IMG/VR virus record: IMGVR_UViG_3300043446_001546
Coordinates: 1-26,659 of that record
Length of the DNA stretch: 26,659 nucleotides
Reading direction: 5' to 3' (one strand)
Source of the DNA: a virus
Shown here: positions 21,276 through 26,659 of the stretch, piece after piece
Layout: each line of letters starts with the position of its first letter
Numbering within the stretch: position 1 is the stretch's first letter
Translations under genes and position numbers: made by a program
The notes under the pieces: model-generated
Told to the model about the DNA's origin: nothing
Database searches by the model: none
The model's input: only the letters and a program-made list of their open reading frames with translations

Positions 21276-23792
21276 TTATTTTGCGTATCTAATTATAAAT
21301 ATTCCTGAACCACCTGCAGCACCTACTGCTCCACCGCCTCCTGTATTTACAGTTCCTGGAACACCTTTACTATTTACAAATGATCCTCCGCCACCTAATC
21401 CTCCTCCATTAGCACCTGCTTGATAGCCACAGCCTCCACCAGCAAAATAGTAATTGCCTCCAGATAAATGTCCCATTTTTGTTGCAGAACCCATTGCATT
21501 TATCAAAGAATCTGTTCTACCAATTCCTCCAGCTCCCGATCCAGCTGACTGATTTCCTTGTGCTCCAACTCCACCAGCTCCGCCGCCTCCAGATCCACCA
21601 GGATAGGTATCTCCACTAGAAGTTCCTCCAGCAAATCCATATCCAGTTGCGCCACCAGAATTTCCTTGTGTTGCTGCTCCTCCAGATTTTGTAGCTGGAG
21701 AACCCGAACTTCCATTATTATAGTCTCCACCACCACCACCGCCAGAACCTCCAGAAGCACCATTACCAGCCATATCTTTACCGCCACCGCCGCCACCTAA
21801 AGCAGTAACTGTATCAAATACAGAGTTGCTTCCATTAGGAGATGGACCTGGATCTGTTGATCTGCTAGCTACTGGACCTCCAGCACCTATTGTAACTTGA
21901 TACGTTCCAGCATTAACAGTTCTTCCGCTTTGAACTAACAATCCACCTGCTCCACCACCACCAGCATTTCCATTACCTCCAGTTCCACCACCTGCAACTA
22001 AAAGTATATCTGCTGTTAAATTTTGACTTGCAACAAATGAACCAGTTGATGAGAAAACATGATAATAATACGTAGCATCTGAATATATTGCTCCGCCAGA
22101 TGCTTTTGTTGTTGATGTATCTATAGATCCTATAGAAAATGTTCCTGAAGCATTAAAAGTATGTATTGTATATCCTCCAGATGATGTAACTATTCCACCT
22201 GATGCCTTTTGAGCGCCAAGATATCTAAGAACAATAGTTCCAGAAGATCCTCCAGTCCATCCTCCCCACGAACCATTTCCTCCATATCCACCTGCGCCTC
22301 TATTTACAGTTGGCTCTACATAACCAGATCCATTGCTACCAGGCGCTGTACCTCCACCGCCTAAACCACCTGCTCCACCACTGCCTCCACTATTTGCTCC
22401 AGCAGCGCCACCGCCACCACCTGCATAAGCAATAGATGAACCACTAATTGCTACTGTTACGCCAGATCCGCCTGCACCACCATTTGAGCCTGTTGTGCTT
22501 GCGCCAGCTGCTCCTGCTCCGCCGCCGCCACCGCCTGCTGTTGATGAACCAGAACCTCCAGAATAACCTTGTCCAGAAGTATTTGAACCTCCTGCTCCAC
22601 TATTTGTTCCTCCTGCTCCTGAACCTCCCTGATCGCCAGCTCCAGCAGTTCCTCTTCCGCCACCCACTGATGTTATTGTTGTAATTCCTGTTCCTGCTAT
22701 AGAAGAATCTGATCCTTTTGTACCAGATGTGCTACCGCCTCCATTTCCAGCTCCTCCTGCTCCAACTGTAATAGTATATGATGTATTGTATGGTAAGGAT
22801 AGTGAAGATTCTAAACTTCCGCCTCCACCAGTTGCTGTAACTGTAGACCTTAATCCTCCTGCTCCACCTCCGCCGCTACCTAGTTGAGAACCGCCGCTTC
22901 CTGCTCCACCGCCTGCTCCGCCACCTCCCGCTACAACCAAATAGTCTACAATTAAATTATCTAATGGAGTTACAGAGTTACTTGCAGATGAGGCTGAAGA
23001 TGTACCATTAGCATTAGTTGCAGTTGCTGTAAAAGTGTAAGCAGTTCCATTTGTAAGACCAGTAAATGTATAACTAGTATTTGAAGTTGTCTGAGTTGTA
23101 GTTACTGGGCTTGAGGTGATTGTATATTGTGTAATAGATGATCCGCCAGTTGCTCCAGGTGTAATTGTAATTATTGCATTAGTATTTCCACTAGCTGCAG
23201 ATATACTTGGAGCAGCAGGAACTGTAGTAGCAGTAATACTAGATGATGCTGCAGAAGCGGATGAAGTTCCATATACACTTGATGCCGTAGCAGTAAATGT
23301 ATAAGCAGTATTTGACTGTAATCCTTCAACAATAATCGGAGAAGATGAACCAGTATTATAGTACGATCCTGGAGAAGATGTAATAGTGTAAGTAGATCCT
23401 GGTACTGTTCCCACTGTAAATGCTACTGATGCAGAACCATTATTAAATGAACGATTTGTTCCAACATTTGTAGCTACAACACTACTTGGAGTGGTTGGGG
23501 CTATTCCAACTGGTATCCAAGCAGTTCCAGTATAAAACTCTGGGTATCCTAACTGTGTATTCATATATACATCACCATTTGTTGGTGAAGCAGGACGAGA
23601 AGCAGTATTTCCTCTTTTTACATGTCCATTTGCTGATGTATTATGATTTGAGATAGCGGTATCTGAATATGATCTATCTCCATGAGGATCATTTGCTGTA
23701 ACGTGAGCGGCTATAGCAGAGGTTACTTCTGCATCCGTCGCCATATCGGAGGCGGTTGTGAAGATGCTTGCTAAGTTTCTAGCCTTACTCAT
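21276..23792 (-). CDS. FN3 and double glycine-rich tail fibre, KARNLAS-type N-terminus
   Basis: An 838-residue fibre with AAGGAG six bases before ATG 23792. The anchor MSKARNLASIFTTASDMATD is a variant of the RARDIAN type, followed by histidine-containing ANDPHGDRS and TSANGHVKRG stretches. A GDVYMNTQLGYPEFYTG module is followed by two FN3-like repeats (about 98-191 and 192-276). Two glycine-rich domains come next. The first begins DYLVVAGGGGAGG (about 283) and closes SSGTIVLRYLG. The second, after the linker GGAIYSDATYYYHVFSSTG, begins ADILLVAGGGTGG and closes GGSGIFIIRYAK. The double tip and linker match the 938-aa fibre although the anchors differ. The 134-aa MAHY gene follows after 55 AT-rich bases. 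Confidence 0.87.
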   Translation of the reverse strand: MSKARNLASIFTTASDMATDAEVTSAIAAHVTANDPHGDRSYSDTAISNHNTSANGHVKRGNTASRPASPTNGDVYMNTQLGYPEFYTGTAWIPVGIAPTTPSSVVATNVGTNRSFNNGSASVAFTVGTVPGSTYTITSSPGSYYNTGSSSPIIVEGLQSNTAYTFTATASSVYGTSSASAASSSITATTVPAAPSISAASGNTNAIITITPGATGGSSITQYTITSSPVTTTQTTSNTSYTFTGLTNGTAYTFTATATNANGTSSASSASNSVTPLDNLIVDYLVVAGGGGAGGGAGSGGSQLGSGGGGAGGLRSTVTATGGGGSLESSLSLPYNTSYTITVGAGGAGNGGGSTSGTKGSDSSIAGTGITTITSVGGGRGTAGAGDQGGSGAGGTNSGAGGSNTSGQGYSGGSGSSTAGGGGGGAGAAGASTTGSNGGAGGSGVTVAISGSSIAYAGGGGGAAGANSGGSGGAGGLGGGGTAPGSNGSGYVEPTVNRGAGGYGGNGSWGGWTGGSSGTIVLRYLGAQKASGGIVTSSGGYTIHTFNASGTFSIGSIDTSTTKASGGAIYSDATYYYHVFSSTGSFVASQNLTADILLVAGGGTGGNGNAGGGGAGGLLVQSGRTVNAGTYQVTIGAGGPVASRSTDPGPSPNGSNSVFDTVTALGGGGGGKDMAGNGASGGSGGGGGGDYNNGSSGSPATKSGGAATQGNSGGATGYGFAGGTSSGDTYPGGSGGGGAGGVGAQGNQSAGSGAGGIGRTDSLINAMGSATKMGHLSGGNYYFAGGGCGYQAGANGGGLGGGGSFVNSKGVPGTVNTGGGGAVGAAGGSGIFIIRYAK

Positions 23793-23801
23793 GCTTCTCC
23801 T

Positions 23802-24011
23802 TTATGAAAGAAGCAATTTTGCTTCTTCTTCGGTAATTCCTAAGCGTTCTAATAAAGCATTTTTATTTTGTTTTTTTTCTTCTTCTTGATAAATCATATT
23901 TTGGGTTTTTTCTGTATCAATTAAATACTGCGAATATTCCTCATCATTCATTTCACGATCAACATATTCATCAGTTTCTGCATTATGTATTCTTATCATT
24001 GGTTTAGTCAT
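23802..24011 (-). CDS. Small charged protein with IRIHNAETDEYVDREM motif
   Basis: A 69-residue protein; GGAG stands nine bases before ATG 24011. It starts MTKPMIRIHNAETDEYVDRE, then MNDEEYSQYLIDTEK. A Lys/Glu-rich helix (NMIYQEEEKKQNKNALLE) leads to the ending RLGITEEEAKLLLS. Short proteins of this pattern are common next to fibre genes in cyanophages and other aquatic phages, usually without a function. The ending is shared with the 78-aa protein at 6374-6610. A chaperone or minor tail role is inferred from location and helix content. Confidence 0.8.
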   Translation of the reverse strand: MTKPMIRIHNAETDEYVDREMNDEEYSQYLIDTEKTQNMIYQEEEKKQNKNALLERLGITEEEAKLLLS

Positions 24012-24012
24012 A

Positions 24013-25269
24013 TTAGTTTACTCCATATATATAAATTGTTCCGCCAGATCCATAATTAGCTCCGCCAGTAAAAAATGTCATTGATGTTATAGCTGCACTA
24101 CAATTGTACACTCCACATCCAACATAAAACCATGGAGTAGTATTTTGATCTATTCCATAAGTTTTCCAATCAACAAAAATATCTGTTGTATCGGTATATC
24201 TTGGAATCCACATTACAAAATGATTTTGTCTTTGAGGATCTGTGTTAGTTCCTGCACCATTTAATCTAGCATTAATAAACATTTCTGTTAGACCTATTGC
24301 AGCTCCATTTGTAATATTTGTTGAATACGCTGTAGAGTAATTGGCTGCTGTATCTCCATTAAATCTAACAGAAAAATTTGCTGCTCCATCTCCGTTATTA
24401 GTTATAATATTTCTACCTACAACATATAAATGTTTATAAGATGTGCTTATGCTTCCTATTGTATGTGTATTAGTACCAGAAGAAATAGTAGAAGTTGTAA
24501 TTAATGTCATTCCTCCACTACCCCCACCTGCAGCAGCAGCCCATGTTGGAATTCCTCCAGATACAGTCAGCACCTGACCAGTAGAGCCAATTCCTAATCT
24601 TGCTGGAGTGTTTGCTGATGATGCATATATAATATCACCAGTAGTTGTAATAGTTGATTTTGCAATTGCTCCATTTGCTGTTGTATTTGCAGTATTAGCT
24701 AAATCGTATGCAGATTTTACTGCTGTCGGGGTTGCAGCTAAAATTGATGATGTTGTTGATGTTGAATCTGATAATTGAACTGCTCCTGACTGAGTAGTAG
24801 AAGCAGATTGAATTCCTATTGTTACCGCTCCACTTGTTCCTCCGCCTGTTAAAGGACTTGATGCTGTAACTGATTCTATATCTCCAGGAAGAGAAACTGA
24901 TCCTCCTAAAGATATAGCAGAACCATTTATGGTAATTGCTGAATTTTGTAATTGAGCATTTGAAATTGTGCCAACTAGTCCAGATGTAGGTAGCGAAGCT
25001 ACACTAAAATTATTATAGCAATTTACTTGAACAAAGTCTGAAGCAGACAATGCCGATAATCCTGTAATTGATGTACCATTTGTAGCTGTATAATCATCTC
25101 CACGAACTAGAAGAATACCATTGAGATATACCTGTTCCTGCCCTGGAGTGTACGATAGAGCCTGATTTGCGTTATCATAGCCAGAAAGGCTAGTCTCGCC
25201 TCCAGAGGCTGTCTTACGCCAAATAAGGCTAGTTAAAACGCCATTTGCGGAAGGATATTGATCTATCAT
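24013..25269 (-). CDS. Tail fibre (418 aa)
   Basis: A 418-residue fibre whose ATG 25269 overlaps the preceding stop (ATGA) and has AGGAG ten bases upstream. Residues about 1-85 hold the module EQVYLNGILLVRGDDYTATNG, also found in the DFKVKN fibre. A shaft region follows with AQLQNSAITINGSAISLGG, SASSPLTGGGTSGAVTIG and SGAVQLSDSTSTTSSILAAT, all frequent in phage fibre shafts, then GDIIYASSANTPARLGIG near residue 215. From about 265 a C-terminal beta domain (SIGSISTSYKHLYVVGRNI ... FSVRFNGDTAANYS ... YGSGGTIYIYGVN) resembles terminal fibre domains. Probably one of several receptor-binding or shaft subunits; the 69-aa charged protein follows after one base. Confidence 0.83.
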   Translation of the reverse strand: MIDQYPSANGVLTSLIWRKTASGGETSLSGYDNANQALSYTPGQEQVYLNGILLVRGDDYTATNGTSITGLSALSASDFVQVNCYNNFSVASLPTSGLVGTISNAQLQNSAITINGSAISLGGSVSLPGDIESVTASSPLTGGGTSGAVTIGIQSASTTQSGAVQLSDSTSTTSSILAATPTAVKSAYDLANTANTTANGAIAKSTITTTGDIIYASSANTPARLGIGSTGQVLTVSGGIPTWAAAAGGGSGGMTLITTSTISSGTNTHTIGSISTSYKHLYVVGRNIITNNGDGAANFSVRFNGDTAANYSTAYSTNITNGAAIGLTEMFINARLNGAGTNTDPQRQNHFVMWIPRYTDTTDIFVDWKTYGIDQNTTPWFYVGCGVYNCSAAITSMTFFTGGANYGSGGTIYIYGVN

Positions 25270-25562
25270 GAGATTTCTACTCCTGAGATATGGAATGTAA
25301 CGCTAGTTGATGTAGCAAATCCTGCTATTACTTTAGATGTAGCAATTACAGTTTTTGGCTGAATTGTTACAACCGTATTTGCTGAAATTGGAACGGCAGG
25401 AAGTATATTTACTCCATCTACTGTCATTGTAACATATTGTTGACTTGAAGATGAATTAGATATAACTATATCTGTTAATACTGTGGTTGTGGTGGTTGTT
25501 TTAAGAGTAGTAGAACTTGTTGCTGCCGCCCCTCTATATAGCAATGCTGGTGTTGCTGCCAT
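25266..25562 (-). CDS. Small beta-rich fibre-associated protein
   Basis: A 98-residue protein rich in Thr, Val and Ser. Its ATG 25562 overlaps the upstream fibre stop (TAATG), with GGGGG seven bases upstream. After a GAAATSSTTLKTTTTTTVLT stretch, alternating hydrophobic residues (TDIVISNSSSSQQYVTMTVD, VVTIQPKTVIATSKVIAGF and TSVTFHISGVEIS) suggest a single beta-sandwich domain. Proteins of this size and pattern occur beside fibre genes in aquatic phages, but I do not recognise a named family. The overlaps on both sides make it part of the fibre operon. Confidence 0.76.
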   Translation of the reverse strand: MAATPALLYRGAAATSSTTLKTTTTTTVLTDIVISNSSSSQQYVTMTVDGVNILPAVPISANTVVTIQPKTVIATSKVIAGFATSTSVTFHISGVEIS

Positions 25563-26659
25563 TAAAATACCCCCATGTAATTATACACATCATTATTTTC
25601 AAGAGCTGATGTTAGTGTTGTTATTGTAGTATAGAAATTAGGATCGTCATTTAATGCCGCCGCAATTTCATTTAATGTATCCAAAGTTCCTGGGGCGGAA
25701 TCAACAAGATTATCTATAGCAGTTTTCACAAATGCTGTAGTTGCTACCTGAGTGGTATTTGTTCCTACCGCCGCTGTTGTTGTAAACATTGCTCCAGTAG
25801 CATCTATTTTAGCAAGTACAGTTCCACTACTATTCTGCCACTGCTGTAGGTCGCCTGTTTGTGAAGCCATACCCTTAATAACTAAAGGAACAACATAAAC
25901 TGATGTTCTATTTATTAAACTCCAACCATATTGGTCTGAAAGTAAATATGGGCCAGTATCTGTTGGTGTATAAAATTGACCTGTCTGGATTATTCCAGTT
26001 TTAAATGAACCATCTGATTTAATGTTTGCAACTACAGTCCCAGCACTGTTCTGCCATTCCTGTAGATTGGCGGTTTGTGAGGCAACGGCTTTTACTACTA
26101 GACCAACAACACCAGAATTTCCAGTTCCGACTGAAAGAGAACCTAAAAGTGCTCCATCAGTTCTAATACCAACCTGTCCGTAAACAGGGTTAATTGTAGT
26201 CCAAGCACCACCGCCTATATGCAAAGAACCATCAGATGTTACCTTGCTAAGTACAGTCCCAGAACTATTCTGCCACTCTTGAAGATTGGCGGTTTGTGAG
26301 GCTGCGCCTTGAACAATTAAACCTACATCTGAGGCAATGGTGTTTAAGAAATGAAGTCCAGAAGAAGGATTATTGGTATTAAAGCCAACTCTTCCTGTTG
26401 TGGCAATTCTAAATCTCTCAGATAATACGTCATTAATTCTAGTATGAATTCTAAAAGAGGAATCAGTGCCAATAGTTCCACTACTAATTAAACTAGCTCT
26501 TGTTATTCCATTGCTTTGCAAGTCTAATGATGACGTACTTCCATTATAATATCCACTTATAGTTAAATTATTATTTCCACCTGCTGTATCTCTATTATAA
26601 GAAGTTATCTTTCCTAAAGAGTCTATTGAAGCAACTACTGCGCCTGATGAATTTTGCCA
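25562..26659 (-). CDS. Tail fibre with WQNSSG repeats, 5' partial
   Basis: The frame is open to the right edge of the window, so the N-terminus is missing; 365 residues are visible. A TTG at 26521 is in frame, but the coding pattern clearly continues upstream of it. At least four copies of a repeat are seen (WQNSSGAVVASIDSLGKI at the edge, then WQNSSGTVLSKVTSDGSLHI, WQNSAGTVVANIKSDGSFKT and WQNSSGTVLAKIDATGAMF). The last three are preceded by a Q-T-(A/G)-(N/D)-L-Q-x sequence and spaced by variable beta segments. The C-terminal end (AVGTNTTQVATTAFVKTAID, then APGTLDTLNEIAAALNDDPN) is a common trimerising end of phage fibres. The repeats probably form a long beta-helical shaft. Confidence 0.83.
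   Translation of the reverse strand, partial: WQNSSGAVVASIDSLGKITSYNRDTAGGNNNLTISGYYNGSTSSLDLQSNGITRASLISSGTIGTDSSFRIHTRINDVLSERFRIATTGRVGFNTNNPSSGLHFLNTIASDVGLIVQGAASQTANLQEWQNSSGTVLSKVTSDGSLHIGGGAWTTINPVYGQVGIRTDGALLGSLSVGTGNSGVVGLVVKAVASQTANLQEWQNSAGTVVANIKSDGSFKTGIIQTGQFYTPTDTGPYLLSDQYGWSLINRTSVYVVPLVIKGMASQTGDLQQWQNSSGTVLAKIDATGAMFTTTAAVGTNTTQVATTAFVKTAIDNLVDSAPGTLDTLNEIAAALNDDPNFYTTITTLTSALENNDVYNYMGVF

Noticed and set aside
9393-23792. Diversity-generating retroelement acting on the fibres
   Set aside because: No reverse transcriptase and no template/variable repeat pair with adenine-specific differences is seen. Variation looks like domain shuffling instead.
26521-26521. TTG 26521 as the true start of the WQNSSG fibre
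   Set aside because: The frame stays open to the window edge and encodes another clear copy of the WQNSSG repeat upstream, so the gene is 5'-truncated.

Overview
The window is part of a tailed bacteriophage (Caudoviricetes) genome, or less likely a prophage. Every gene I can support lies on the minus strand, so the region reads from right to left. The genes are packed tightly. No gap exceeds about 65 bases, several junctions are 1-8 base overlaps (TAATG, ATGA), and most starts have a GGAG/AGGAGG Shine-Dalgarno 6-10 bases upstream. The DNA is AT-rich. I see no integrase, tRNA, IS element or CRISPR array. The host cannot be fixed from this window. Fibre and small accessory proteins of these types are common in aquatic phages. 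Several genes look leaderless, which is frequent in Actinobacteria, so an aquatic actinobacterial host is one possibility only.

Layout in transcription order: (1) 26659-21276: a 5'-truncated fibre with WQNSSG repeats, a 98-aa protein, a 418-aa fibre, a 69-aa charged protein and an 838-aa FN3/glycine-rich fibre. (2) 21220-16063: two more FN3/glycine-rich fibres (507 and 938 aa) bracketed by two paralogous MAHF/MAHY-type small proteins. (3) 16029-13605: a 2-oxoglutarate/Fe(II) oxygenase behind a near-consensus promoter, a DFKVKN-type fibre with a jelly-roll region and a 48-aa protein. (4) 13612-9393: an FN3/glycine-rich fibre, a third MAHF protein, a short GPT-collagen protein and a fifth FN3/glycine-rich fibre. 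(5) 9355-3214: a GT4-type glycosyltransferase, a 548-aa collagen-like fibre with four Gly-X-Y blocks, a small coiled protein, a short collagen-like protein, an Ig/FN3 protein, a coiled-coil protein and a 625-aa LamG-like protein. (6) 3150-1: the head module, with a 113-aa conserved-looking protein, the portal protein and a capsid maturation protease running off the left edge.

About 23 kb are given to adhesion and fibre proteins and sit directly upstream of the portal gene. The fibres look like a mix-and-match kit: alternative N-terminal anchors (RARDIAN type, DFKVKN type, MPLNFSSL type) joined to shared FN3 repeats and to glycine-rich C-terminal domains. These glycine-rich domains recall, by composition only, the glycine-rich adhesins of T-even-like phages. 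The glycosyltransferase and the oxygenase sit inside this block and could modify the fibres or the host surface.

The most interesting points are these. A perfect Shine-Dalgarno and in-frame GTG inside the protease gene suggest a separately made scaffold nested in the protease, as in lambda C/Nu3. A set of genes without Shine-Dalgarno have -10-like hexamers 6-8 bases before the ATG, suggesting leaderless transcripts. Hairpins mark both sides of the portal unit. Collagen-like fibres are encoded beside sugar- and oxygen-transfer enzymes, and hydroxyl residues dominate the Y positions of their triplets.
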